From assembly GCA_045628925.1 (NCBI GenBank), contig JAZQQF010000183.1, forward strand, positions 1 to 34,488: DNA of 34,488 nucleotides. The letters are read 5' to 3'. The translations under genes were made by a program, and so were the position numbers. This DNA comes from UBA1774 sp045628925 (lineage in GTDB: Bacteria > Bacillota > Clostridia > Oscillospirales > Oscillospiraceae). The notes under the pieces are model-generated. The model was not told where the DNA came from. It saw only the letters and a list, made by a program, of their open reading frames with translations, and searched no databases. Of this stretch, positions 1-7,922 are shown in pieces (position 1 is the first letter of the stretch; each line of letters begins with the position of its first letter).

Positions 1-618
1 CTCGCGGGGAAAGACCCCGCCGTTACGGGCAAGGCCGTGACGAAGCCGGGCATTACGTTTTCGGACGTGAAGAACAGCCCGAACCGGGCCGCCATCGAGG
101 AACTCGCTTCGAGAGAGATCATCAACGGGATGGGCGGCGACCTGTTTGCGCCGGACGCGACCATGACCCGCGCCCAGTATGCCGCCATCGTGGTGAAGGC
201 GCTGGGCCTGACGCCGGACAGCAAAGGCGCGGCGGTGTTTTCTGACGTGCCGAACGGAAGCTGGTTTGCGCCCTACGTGGGGACGGCCTGCGAATACGGC
301 GTCATCAACGGGCGCGGCGGCGGCGTTTTCGACCCGGAGGGAACCATCACGAAGCAGGAGGCCGCGGTGATGACCGTTCGTGCGGCGAAGCTCTGCGGGC
401 TGGATACGGCAATGACGGACGCGGAAACGCTGGACACCCTCTGCGAGTTCGGGGATTACCGAACCGTCGCGGATTGGGCGAAGGCGCAGCTGGCCTATTG
501 CTACGCTGGCGGCCTGCTGGATCCTTCCGATTGGAACGTGGAGCCTGCGCGGAACATCCTGCGGGGAGAGGTGGCGGAAATGCTGTATCGGATGCTGGCG
601 CTGGCGCAGCTCCTGTGA
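1..618 (+). CDS. SLH-domain surface protein, C-terminal part (5' end outside window)
   Basis: The reading frame is open from base 1, so the true start lies upstream; the first internal start-like codon (GTG at 37) is not convincing. The visible part consists of three S-layer homology repeats: one beginning near GITFSDV, with the INGMGG turn and a TRAQYAAIV helix; a second at FSDVPNGSWFAPYV with INGRGGG and TKQEAAVM; and a more divergent third ending with RGEVAEMLYRML. SLH triplets bind secondary cell-wall polymers and anchor exported proteins to the envelope, so this is the anchoring end of a larger extracellular protein. The next gene starts about 10 bases after the stop and is probably cotranscribed. 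The function of the missing N-terminal part cannot be judged. Confidence 0.9.
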   Translation, partial: LAGKDPAVTGKAVTKPGITFSDVKNSPNRAAIEELASREIINGMGGDLFAPDATMTRAQYAAIVVKALGLTPDSKGAAVFSDVPNGSWFAPYVGTACEYGVINGRGGGVFDPEGTITKQEAAVMTVRAAKLCGLDTAMTDAETLDTLCEFGDYRTVADWAKAQLAYCYAGGLLDPSDWNVEPARNILRGEVAEMLYRMLALAQLL

Positions 619-628
619 GGTGAGAATC

Positions 629-1279
629 ATGTGGTGGAAACAGAATCAACGGAAGGTCATCCTCCTGACGCTGCTTGCGGTGCTGACATTCGTGCTGACA
701 GGCTGCGGGAGCACCGCAGACATTCCGGCGGAAACCGTCATCCCGCCAGCATCGGAGGCGGCGGAGCAAAGCCCGGAAACGGGGAAGGACAAGTATCAGA
801 CCGACCCGGTACCGGAGGGAATGCCCCTACCCGTGGAGCCGCAGGACGCGGAGATCACCGAAGAGGCGCACACCTGCACGATCTCCATCTCCTGTGCGGC
901 GATTTTGGACAATCCGGAGCTTTGCGACCCGGAGAAGGTCGAACTGGTGCCGGAGGACGGCTGGATTCTGGAGCCCGTGGAAGTGACCTTCTATGAGGGC
1001 GAGAGCGTATTCCACGTGCTGAAACGCACCTGCAAGCAGTATCAGATCCATCTGGAATTTGAGAATACGCCGCTGTATAACAGCGCCTATATCGAGGGCA
1101 TCCACAACCTCTATGAGTTCGATGTGGGCGAGCTCAGCGGCTGGATGTATTCCGTCAACGGCTGGTACCCGAACTACGGCTGCTCCCGCTACGCCCTGCA
1201 GGACGGGGACGTGATCGAGTGGAACTATACCTGCGATCTGGGTTTCGACGTGGGCGGCGGATACGCGGTCGGCGGGTAA
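629..1279 (+). CDS. DUF4430-type lipoprotein
   Basis: A 216-residue predicted lipoprotein. The N-terminus MWWKQNQRK is followed by a hydrophobic stretch and the lipobox LTGC (Cys about residue 26), then a low-complexity Pro/Glu/Ala linker to about residue 75. The C-terminal half has the pattern of DUF4430 (transcobalamin C-terminal-like) domains: ESVFHVLKRTC, then ELSGWMYSVNGWYPN and the ending LQDGDVIEWNYT. I chose ATG at 629 over GTG at 620 because GAGGTGA sits at the right distance before it. Such domains occur in exported Firmicute proteins and in some cobalamin-binding proteins. A ligand cannot be assigned from sequence. It follows the SLH protein directly and is probably in the same transcript. 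Confidence 0.85.
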   Translation: MWWKQNQRKVILLTLLAVLTFVLTGCGSTADIPAETVIPPASEAAEQSPETGKDKYQTDPVPEGMPLPVEPQDAEITEEAHTCTISISCAAILDNPELCDPEKVELVPEDGWILEPVEVTFYEGESVFHVLKRTCKQYQIHLEFENTPLYNSAYIEGIHNLYEFDVGELSGWMYSVNGWYPNYGCSRYALQDGDVIEWNYTCDLGFDVGGGYAVGG

Positions 1280-1316
1280 AGCTTTCACAAGCAGATCCGC
1301 AGGAACTTCAAATATC

Positions 1317-1357
1317 AAAACGCAGCAGGCTTTCTCAGAAAACCTGCTGCGTTTTTT
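1317..1357. terminator. Bidirectional rho-independent terminator
   Basis: A 9-bp perfect stem (CGCAGCAGG at 1321-1329 with CCTGCTGCG at 1343-1351) is followed by six T on the + strand and preceded by AAAA, which gives a T-run on the - strand. It lies between two convergent genes, the DUF4430 lipoprotein and the secreted protein ending at 1360. Confidence 0.9.
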
Positions 1358-1359
1358 GC

Positions 1360-3621
1360 TTATTCTTCCGGCATCGGTGCGGAATAGACCAGCTCGAACC
1401 AGCTGTCTACGTAGCCGGAAACGTCGCTGATGTGGGTGTAATTCCAACCGTATTCATAGCATTTCTCGGTGTAATTACTTAGCTTTACCGCAGTCCATGT
1501 CTTTTTGCTGGTATATACGGTATTGGAAAAATACTCCGTGACCTGCTCCTCATAATACTCATAATCATACTGCAGGTGACCGATGCGCTCGACGCCGGGC
1601 ACGTTCGGGTCGTTCGTCGTATAGTAGCTGAGTTCATGATATGTACCATCGGCGTAACGTGTCAGATCCAGACTGATCTGCCCGTTCCCGTCATACTGTT
1701 TGCGGTGATAGCTGCCCGCCGCGTCGTAGTACACGTGTTCGGCGATGGTGCCGTTGGGGTTGTACGTGAGCTCGTCGATCAGTTTCTCATTCGTATAGGA
1801 ACCGCCGATATACCGCTCTTTTCGGATCCATTCGATCTGCGTCGTATAGAACCCCGTCACGGGATCCTCGTAATATCTCGTCTGCGTCGTGATGCGATCG
1901 CCGTTTTCATCCCATTCGTAGACATAGAAATTGGACACCTTTCCCTGATCGAATACACGCTTCCAGACTTCACGCCCCTTGGAATCATAGCACGTGATAC
2001 CGGTGAGCATTCCGGTATCGGAGTCATAGGATTCCACGATCCGCTCCCTGCGGGGAGGCTCGGGATCCGGGTCGGTATCCGGCCTGGGACTGGGGCTCGG
2101 GTCAGGATCAGGGTCGGTATTGTTGAGCTCTTCAATGATCTTGTCGTTGTAATCCTTGACCAGCTTGTTGAAGTCCGCATCGCTCTCGACGAGGCCTTCT
2201 TCCTCCAGCAGTTCCTTGAGCGCGTCCCGGTCTTTCCCGTATTCGGTCTCTACGCCTTCGACCGCGGTCTCCATGCTGTTTTCAAATGCGATCTCCTCGG
2301 TGGAAAGCCCCTTCTTCTTTGCGATCTCGGCAGCCACGGTGGGATCGTCGACCGCAAGGCGGAGCATATCTGCATTGAGATTCCCGCTGTCATCGACCTT
2401 GACCGTGATGTTGTCGTATACTTCCTTGCCCCGCTGGCCGAGGTCGCCGAGGAATGCGAGCCGTTCGGCATTGTTGGCAGTGTTTACCGTGCAGAGAGAA
2501 TAAAGCAGCAAAGCATCCGTAACGGGCTTGAGCCGATCCTCCGTGCGCTGGATGATCTGGTCGCCTTTTGCGGTGCCGCCGATGATGATCTTCGCAGCGT
2601 CAACGCTCAGCTCGAGCGCAACGTCCGCCGTTCCGACCATGATGCCCGCAGCCTCTGCGGTGGTAACGGTCCCGGTCGTCAGCGCGGCAGGAACGCCGGC
2701 GATGGATGCTGCGCCTGCTGTTGCGGCCGTGGCGCAGACGAAGAAGGCCACCTTGCTGGTCGCCTTGACCGCGATCATTGCCTTCTCCCAGTTCCCATAG
2801 CAATCCGCATCCGCGTTGTAGCGCTTGTAAAGCGCATCCTGCGCTGCCGTCAGCGCATTGTATGCCGTCTTCACGTCGCAGCCCATATTCTTTGCAAGCT
2901 GCTGCACCCGGTTGTTGCCCTCCAAAGCGTCAAACTGCTTCGTCAGCTCCTCCGCCCATGTGATCACCTCGTCGGCGGACTGCAAAGACACGTTCGACAT
3001 CAGCGCAAGGTCATCGCTGATCTCGATGATCTGCTTTTCCGTCACAGCGTCCAGCGCGGCGAAGGAAGGCGTGGCGTTCTGCAGCGCGTCCATCGTTTCG
3101 GAAAGCAGCTCGCTGGTTTGCTGATACAGGTCAGGATCGTCCTCGATCGCCGCAAAGGCGTCCTCGTCGGCAAACAGCTCCTGGATCTGCAGCAGCGCAA
3201 GCGACACCTTCGCATATTCGCTGATGGCGGCGCCGAGGGCGGAGGCCACGCTGTCGTCCAGCGTGGGGAGCGGGACGCCCGTTTCTTCCAGCAGCACGAC
3301 CGCATCTTCGTCCGTGATCTCCAGCGCTTCGCACAGCGGCGCATAAGCGCCGTCCAGCGCAAACACTCTGTACCGGTAGCTCACAGGCAGAGAAAAACGG
3401 TACGTACCGGCAGCGCAGTCGTTTTTCATTTCACAGGCGACCATCCTGTCGCCCTGATACGCTGCGGCAAGCAGCAGAGCTGCAGGCGCTGAAAGCCTGA
3501 CCTCGACCTCGCCGCGCTCATATGACGAAAGAGAAAGCACCTCGTCAGCGGCAAAGGCTGCGTGCGGGATAAAGCCGCAGAGCAGTACCGCGCAGAGCAG
3601 AATACTCAGCATTCGTTTCAT
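1360..3621 (-). CDS. Large secreted protein with YD-like C-terminal repeats, unknown function
   Basis: 753 residues. A signal peptide is clear (MKRMLSILLC, then a hydrophobic core and cleavage near AFA-ADE). Residues about 30-105 form a small beta-rich unit ending in VFALDGAYAPLCEALEI, a style seen in exported proteins of gut Clostridia. The middle (about 110-500) is mainly alpha-helical, with an Ala/Gly-rich hydrophobic stretch near 285-350. A Pro-Asp linker (about 505-530, DPDPDPSPSP-like) leads to a C-terminal region rich in Tyr/Asp/Gly with repeated units such as YDSKGREVWK and YDAAGSYHRKQYDGNG. These resemble YD/RHS-type or antitoxin-like wrap repeats, but I cannot name the family. The start has a strong AAAGGAGG ribosome site. 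It is a single-gene unit with its own promoter and terminator. Confidence 0.8.
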   Translation of the reverse strand: MKRMLSILLCAVLLCGFIPHAAFAADEVLSLSSYERGEVEVRLSAPAALLLAAAYQGDRMVACEMKNDCAAGTYRFSLPVSYRYRVFALDGAYAPLCEALEITDEDAVVLLEETGVPLPTLDDSVASALGAAISEYAKVSLALLQIQELFADEDAFAAIEDDPDLYQQTSELLSETMDALQNATPSFAALDAVTEKQIIEISDDLALMSNVSLQSADEVITWAEELTKQFDALEGNNRVQQLAKNMGCDVKTAYNALTAAQDALYKRYNADADCYGNWEKAMIAVKATSKVAFFVCATAATAGAASIAGVPAALTTGTVTTAEAAGIMVGTADVALELSVDAAKIIIGGTAKGDQIIQRTEDRLKPVTDALLLYSLCTVNTANNAERLAFLGDLGQRGKEVYDNITVKVDDSGNLNADMLRLAVDDPTVAAEIAKKKGLSTEEIAFENSMETAVEGVETEYGKDRDALKELLEEEGLVESDADFNKLVKDYNDKIIEELNNTDPDPDPSPSPRPDTDPDPEPPRRERIVESYDSDTGMLTGITCYDSKGREVWKRVFDQGKVSNFYVYEWDENGDRITTQTRYYEDPVTGFYTTQIEWIRKERYIGGSYTNEKLIDELTYNPNGTIAEHVYYDAAGSYHRKQYDGNGQISLDLTRYADGTYHELSYYTTNDPNVPGVERIGHLQYDYEYYEEQVTEYFSNTVYTSKKTWTAVKLSNYTEKCYEYGWNYTHISDVSGYVDSWFELVYSAPMPEE

Positions 3622-3714
3622 TTCCTGACCTCCTTTGAAGCTGGCTCGAAAAGGACGGGGATCCCGGTGCTGCGGTCTCCTGCCCTTCGCTGGAAAGATA
3701 CAAGCTTCTGACTT

Positions 3715-3743
3715 ATTTTACCATAAGATCAGGCGACTTTCAA
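3715..3743 (-). promoter_or_regulatory. Sigma-A promoter of the 753-residue secreted protein
   Basis: Read on the - strand: TTGAAA (3743-3738), a 17-bp spacer, then TAAAAT (3720-3715), preceded by TGG as an extended -10. It lies about 95 bp upstream of the start codon at 3621. Confidence 0.75.
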
Positions 3744-3793
3744 CTGCGGCAGTATCGTTTTTCTGATTTTTTGGGAAAAAGTCTGCCTGCAGC

Positions 3794-3834
3794 AAAACAC
3801 CCGCTTCCCGGGACGAACCGGAAAGCGGGCGTTA
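3794..3834 (-). terminator. Rho-independent terminator after the SGNH esterase
   Basis: An inverted repeat with the CCCGCTT / AAGCGGG stem (3800-3806 with 3823-3829, extended by outer AAC/GTT pairs) is followed on the - strand by TTTT. It lies 18 bases past the stop of the gene ending at 3852. Confidence 0.75.
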
Positions 3835-3851
3835 AGTTAAGAAAATTCAGC

Positions 3852-4946
3852 TTACAGGCCGGGAACGTACTGCTTCATCAGCGTTGCCAGCTCGTGGCCC
3901 ATGCGGATATGGGTCTTGAGGGAGGGGTGGCCGCCGCCGCCCATGCCTTCGCTCATCTGATTGATGCCGACCATCTTGAAGGCGCAGACCTTCTCATCGC
4001 CGGTGGCTTCCTTGTATTCGCGCACGGCATTGTCGATCTGATTGAACAGGTAGTAATCCATGGTGCCGAGGGTGCAGACGATGAAAGCGTCCGGCCCGTT
4101 CAGGCTGCGGATCTGCTCAATGAGGCCGCGGTAATGGTCCCGGAACCAGTCCTCCATGGGCTTCAGCTCCGTGGCGTCCTGATAGAACTTGATGGGGGTG
4201 GCGTCGTTGGTGCCCAGATTGATGACGACGACCTTGCTGGGGTTCGCGGCGAAGTCCCACTTCTCCGGCTCGGCTTCCCGCTTGCGGTCGTACATCTCGT
4301 CGGTGAACGCATAGATCTCGTCCATGGCGTGCATGGGCATGAAGGACTTCATGGGCTTGGAGGCGCTGATGCCGCTCTCGGAAATGAGGGAGTATTCATA
4401 GCCCAGCTCCCGGGCTGCCAGCGCGGCATAGCTCTTCCAGCCGTTTTCCTCGCTGGTCTTGAACATCATGCCGCCGTCGGTGGTCTCGTTGCCGAAGCCG
4501 CAGGTGATGGAATCGCCCACAAATTCGATGACGGGCTTCGCCGCCAGCGTGACGGGGGCAAACTCGCCGTCGGTCTCCAGCTCGGAGATGCCCAGCTTGC
4601 CGCGGGCGTTCTCACTGAGCTTCACGACGCGCACGGTATGGGGGCCTTTCGCCTCTGCGGTGAACAGGGTGACCCAGCCGTCGGCTTTCAGTTCTTCCCG
4701 ATAGCAAAGCTCCTCGCTCTCATCCGCCGCAGCGCCGAGACAGGGCCAATCCGGGTCCGGCGCGGGGAAGCCGGGGAAGGTGGGGCCCATATCGCTGAGG
4801 ACGGCGACCTTCGCTTTCAGATAGGATCCGGTGAAGGCCACGGTGAAGCCCGCGCAGGTCCAGTTCATGAACAGGGTCTCTTTCGCGGCGTCGGTGATGG
4901 TTCTGCCGTGCAGCCGGAGCATCGGCATCAGTTCGGTGATCTTCAT
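3852..4946 (-). CDS. SGNH/GDSL esterase, CE2-like (acetyl esterase of carbohydrate type)
   Basis: 364 residues with no signal peptide, so probably cytoplasmic. Residues about 1-135 form a beta-rich jelly-roll-like N-terminal domain. The SGNH hydrolase follows: block I EFVGDSITCGFGNE (nucleophile Ser about 146), block III VVINLGTNDAT (Asn about 247) and block V GGGGHPSLKTH (His about 340). The usual Asp three residues before the His is missing (Gly instead). Family CE2 esterases are known to work with a Ser-His dyad, so this need not mean inactivity. The order (jelly roll, then SGNH) is that of CE2 acetyl esterases, which remove acetyl groups from xylo- or gluco-oligosaccharides. Substrate is inferred only. 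AAGGCGG precedes the ATG. Confidence 0.88.
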   Translation of the reverse strand: MKITELMPMLRLHGRTITDAAKETLFMNWTCAGFTVAFTGSYLKAKVAVLSDMGPTFPGFPAPDPDWPCLGAAADESEELCYREELKADGWVTLFTAEAKGPHTVRVVKLSENARGKLGISELETDGEFAPVTLAAKPVIEFVGDSITCGFGNETTDGGMMFKTSEENGWKSYAALAARELGYEYSLISESGISASKPMKSFMPMHAMDEIYAFTDEMYDRKREAEPEKWDFAANPSKVVVINLGTNDATPIKFYQDATELKPMEDWFRDHYRGLIEQIRSLNGPDAFIVCTLGTMDYYLFNQIDNAVREYKEATGDEKVCAFKMVGINQMSEGMGGGGHPSLKTHIRMGHELATLMKQYVPGL

Positions 4947-4978
4947 GTGTATTCCGCCTTTCTGCTTATTTTCAGATA

Positions 4979-5008
4979 TCGCGGCTGTCCGAAATCAGGC
5001 AGCCGCGA
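4979..5008. other. Inverted repeat between the GLUG protein gene and the SGNH esterase gene
   Basis: A 9-bp perfect stem (TCGCGGCTG at 4979-4987, CAGCCGCGA at 5000-5008) lies directly after the stop of the gene at 5020. It has no T-run on the - strand, so it is either a weak terminator allowing readthrough into the SGNH gene or an mRNA-stabilising hairpin. Confidence 0.6.
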
Positions 5009-5019
5009 AGAAAACGTGC

Positions 5020-7407
5020 TTACTTATCCAAAACGGGGAGCGTCTTGTAGCCGTTCCACTCGGCAACGTGGCGCGCGAGGATGATGACGTCCTTGGAATT
5101 GACCAGACCATCGCCGTTCAGGTCGCCGATGACATAGGGCGCGGCGGAATCGGTCACGACGAGGGAGCCGGTCGCAACGATGACTTCGTAGTTGCTGCGG
5201 GAATCGCCGCCGACGGTTGCCTGAATTTCGTAGACACCAGCCTGATCCATATCCAGGTTCCGACAGTCGAGGGCAACGGTGATCTTTCCGAGGTCACGGG
5301 AGCAAGGTCCCTTGAGGAAGGTATAGTCGGTTCCCGACACAGGAGCGGAAAGGTCGGGCGCGGTGCCGCCTACCGCGGCGGTCTTGTCCTTCACGTCGAT
5401 GATGAGGGGAGCCGGGTCGATGTAGAAGGTAATGGTCTTTGCGTCCTTCGTCCCGTTGCTCCACGTGGAGTTGGAATCCGACAGGCTCAGGACTACATGA
5501 TATTCGCCCACATCGGTGCCTGTGAAGTCACCGGTGCTTGAATCGTAGTCGGCGGTGGTGGTATCATCCCATGCGGTGCCTTCGGGGAGCTTCATAAAGG
5601 TCTGCTCTTTGCCGCAGTAGATATAGGTAGCTCCCGTCGGGATCGGAACGGTTTTGGAGGTGTTCACGGTCAGAGCGCCGTTTACAAGGGTGATCGAATA
5701 GTTACCTTCCGCGTCGCCGGTGACATTCGGTTCGATATCGTAGCTGCCTGCCACGTCCATGTCCGGACTGGCGGTGAGGGTGATCGAGAGGCGTTCGTTA
5801 ACCATATCGTTATTAACGGCCGATCCACCCTGGAGGATGGTATAGTGGGTGCCCTTTACAGGGTTAGAGAGATCAGGGGCAGCGTCACCCACCGCGGCGC
5901 TCAGGTTCATCGCCTGAACGATCAGCGGGGCCTTCGTGATGTAGAAGGTCACGCTCGCCGTGGCCGCATACTGCACCTCACCTGCGGTGATCTTCGCGGT
6001 ATAGGTGCCCGCATCCTTGGGGGCATCGTCGAGCTTCTTGCCCGTGGAATCGTAGTATTCGATGGCAGGGACGCTGTCATCCCCGAAATATGCTTTCCAC
6101 GCATCCGTATTGCCGATGGTCGCGGCGGCAGGGTTCCCGTCATAGACCTTATCCGCTGCGTTCAGAACGAGAAAGGCGGAAATCGACTCCGTGCAGCCAT
6201 CGTTACCGCATTTGACGGTGAGGATGTTGCCGTCAGCGTTGTACTTCCATGCACCGTGGCCGGTGGGAGCCGTGCTGCTGATAAACACATCATTTGTACT
6301 ACGGGCTCCGCAGGTGCAGGACTTGTAATAAATCCCCGGAGCCACACAGTTTGCCGGGGTCTTCAGGTAGTCATCGTTTTCCACACACTGGTCGTAGACG
6401 CAGTCGTGAAGCTCCGGGTAGCTGCCGCTGGCGGGAGTCTTCCATCTTTTCCAGCCTGCGGTGCTGGAGCTGTTGTCGGTGATATACTTGTTCAGCTTGT
6501 ATACAAGAGAATCGGTGTTGCTCTTGTCTGCCTTGCAAAGGTCAGTGGAAAGGCTGGTTCCGCCGTCAGAGCCTGCGCTGCAAGTCGTACTGTCATAGTA
6601 GCTGTCTTTGACGTTCCAGTCATTCTTTCCGCACACGCTACCGAAGTAATTACTTCCATCAACGGTGCCAAAGTTGCAGCAATTTTTGGTGGTGCCACTA
6701 TTCCCGCCGCACACGCCGCCGACATATTCCGCTCCATTTACAGTAGCAAAGCTGCAGCAGTTTCCGATGGTGCCACCGTTGTTGTTACCGCACACGCCGC
6801 CGACATGTTGACTGCCGGTCACGGTGGCTTTGTTAGCGCAGCTTGTGATGACACCACCGTTGCTGTAACCGCACACGCCGCCGACGAATTGGCTGCCGGT
6901 CACGGTGGCTTTGTTGGAGCAGCCCGTGATGGTGCCGTTCATCGAAATGTTGCCGCACACGCCGGCGACGTTTGATTTTCCATTGACGCTGCCCGCCGTA
7001 ATGACGTTTTTGATTTCAGCTTTGTCGCCGGAGGAAACACCGGCGATAACGCCGAACAGACCGACGTAATCGGTAGAAGTCTGGTTGATCGCCAGCGTCA
7101 CGGTATGGCCCGCGCCGTCAAAGTGACCTTGGAACATATGTGAACTATTGCCGATGACCGTCGTGACAGGGGTCGTGCTGTCGCCGATATCCGCCGTCAG
7201 GACGAAGTATACGCCTTCGTAGGAGGTTCCATTGTTGACGGCTGTCGCCAGACTTTCAAGGTCATAGACCGTGCTGAGCTTATAGGGATCATTCTCCTCG
7301 CCTCTGCCGCCGCTGTAGCTGGGCAGACCGCCCGCCGAAGCGCCGAAGGTCAGCAGCGACAGGCACAGGACGAGTGCCATGCAAAGTGTCAGTATTCGTT
7401 TTTTCAC
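5020..7407 (-). CDS. Secreted GLUG-repeat / MBG-domain protein with a dockerin-like C-terminus
   Basis: 795 residues from a GTG start at 7407, chosen because AAGGAG sits 8 bases upstream and a classic signal peptide follows at once (VKKRILTLCM to GASA). A start at 7464 would place basic residues ahead of the signal. After a beta-helix-like N-terminal part (DPYKLSTVYDLESLATAVNNG) come five GLUG-type repeats (GGVCG...ATVTGS). A Cys-rich unit (CVYDQC, CTCG, CGNDGC) follows, then MBG-type Ig-like modules (KVYDGNPAAAT; YNAKITAG-like strands; AAVGDAAPDLS and AAVGGTAPDLS), and finally DLNGDGLVNSKDVIILARHV at the C-terminus. That end matches one Ca-binding dockerin type I repeat; the usual second repeat is absent. 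Probably an extracellular adhesin or polysaccharide-associated protein. Confidence 0.88.
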   Translation of the reverse strand: MKKRILTLCMALVLCLSLLTFGASAGGLPSYSGGRGEENDPYKLSTVYDLESLATAVNNGTSYEGVYFVLTADIGDSTTPVTTVIGNSSHMFQGHFDGAGHTVTLAINQTSTDYVGLFGVIAGVSSGDKAEIKNVITAGSVNGKSNVAGVCGNISMNGTITGCSNKATVTGSQFVGGVCGYSNGGVITSCANKATVTGSQHVGGVCGNNNGGTIGNCCSFATVNGAEYVGGVCGGNSGTTKNCCNFGTVDGSNYFGSVCGKNDWNVKDSYYDSTTCSAGSDGGTSLSTDLCKADKSNTDSLVYKLNKYITDNSSSTAGWKRWKTPASGSYPELHDCVYDQCVENDDYLKTPANCVAPGIYYKSCTCGARSTNDVFISSTAPTGHGAWKYNADGNILTVKCGNDGCTESISAFLVLNAADKVYDGNPAAATIGNTDAWKAYFGDDSVPAIEYYDSTGKKLDDAPKDAGTYTAKITAGEVQYAATASVTFYITKAPLIVQAMNLSAAVGDAAPDLSNPVKGTHYTILQGGSAVNNDMVNERLSITLTASPDMDVAGSYDIEPNVTGDAEGNYSITLVNGALTVNTSKTVPIPTGATYIYCGKEQTFMKLPEGTAWDDTTTADYDSSTGDFTGTDVGEYHVVLSLSDSNSTWSNGTKDAKTITFYIDPAPLIIDVKDKTAAVGGTAPDLSAPVSGTDYTFLKGPCSRDLGKITVALDCRNLDMDQAGVYEIQATVGGDSRSNYEVIVATGSLVVTDSAAPYVIGDLNGDGLVNSKDVIILARHVAEWNGYKTLPVLDK
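6631..6963 (-). repeat. Five tandem GLUG-unit repeats inside the secreted protein
   Basis: The element GCACACGC(C/T) (+ strand) recurs at 6631, 6709, 6790, 6871 and 6955, with steps of 78, 81, 81 and 84 bp. These correspond to protein units of 26-28 residues containing GGVCG. The two central units (about 6790-6950) are the most alike at DNA level. Confidence 0.85.
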
Positions 7408-7473
7408 GATGCTTCTCCTTTTACTTTTTTTCCTCCGCTGGGCCTGTATGGAAGGCCTCGGCAAAGATATATC

Positions 7474-7482
7474 ATTTTACCA
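7474..7482 (-). promoter_or_regulatory. Probable extended -10 promoter of the GLUG/dockerin-like gene
   Basis: On the - strand TGG-TAAAAT (7482-7474) matches the extended -10 form and is the same TGGTAAAAT as at the 3715 promoter. The -35 region is weak (T-rich, no TTGACA). It lies about 65 bp upstream of the GTG start. Confidence 0.45.
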
Positions 7483-7540
7483 TATTGCGCAGCGAAAAGA
7501 AAGAGTGTTCGGGAGAATTTTTGCGTGCCGCCGGGAACGC

Positions 7541-7569
7541 TTGACAATTCCCGACGGAAAGACTATGCT
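7541..7569 (+). promoter_or_regulatory. Sigma-A promoter of the B12 operon
   Basis: TTGACA at 7541-7546, a 17-bp spacer and TATGCT at 7564-7569. The predicted transcript start near 7576 lies about 12 bases before the riboswitch P1 stem, as expected for a riboswitch leader. Confidence 0.8.
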
Positions 7570-7586
7570 GTATCTATCTGAATAAC

Positions 7587-7784
7587 CTCTGCGCGGATGC
7601 ACGTATCGTGCCGGCGAACATCGCCGTGGGAAGCGGATGAAAGCTCCGCACTATCCCAGTAACCGTGAAGCTGACGAAAGAGCGAATACCACTGTGCCGG
7701 TGGGTCCTGCCGCAAGGCCGGGCTGCCGGAACGGGAAGGCGCTCCGGTAGGAGGAAGCCAAGTCGGGAGACCTGCCGCGCGGAG
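7587..7784 (+). promoter_or_regulatory. Cobalamin riboswitch
   Basis: Core elements in order: a closing P1 stem (CTGCGCGG at 7589-7596 with CCGCGCGG at 7775-7782, one G-U); a small GCACG/CGTGC hairpin at 7599-7611; GGGAAGCGGATGAAAGCTCC at 7628-7647; CCCAGTAACCGTGA; the loop ACCACTG at 7688-7694 (B12 box form of GCCACTG); GGGAAGGC at 7733-7740; and AAGCCAAGTCGGGAGACCTG at 7755-7774. This is the known adenosylcobalamin-sensing fold. It precedes cobT and five further operon genes, and an intrinsic terminator follows, so B12 should switch the operon off by termination. Confidence 0.93.
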
Positions 7785-7864
7785 AACACTTTGAGCTTCT
7801 GGGGATGGGCGGCAGAGGAACAGCTTCGGCGCAGGATGTCTGCGCCCGATGTCGCTTTGCTGCG

Positions 7865-7892
7865 CCGCCTCCGGATTCGGGGGCGGTTTTTT
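7865..7892 (+). terminator. Riboswitch-controlled intrinsic terminator upstream of cobT
   Basis: A near-perfect 9-bp stem (CCGCCTCCG at 7865-7873 with CGGGGGCGG at 7878-7886, GATT loop, one G-U) is followed by six T at 7887-7892. It lies between the riboswitch and cobT and is the probable expression platform. Confidence 0.9.
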
Positions 7893-7922
7893 GCTGCCCG
7901 GAAGCGGAAAGAGGCGGAAACT

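Noticed and set aside
1576..3492. Long open frame opposite the secreted protein gene
   Set aside because: It has no ribosome site, no recognisable motif and a composition typical of antisense frames.
6631..6963. Regularly spaced repeats, checked as a possible CRISPR array
   Set aside because: The repeats are coding (26-28-residue protein units) and there are no unique spacers between identical repeats.
7665..7922. N-terminal extension of CobT
   Set aside because: This stretch is riboswitch and terminator; family length and motifs fit a start at 7923.
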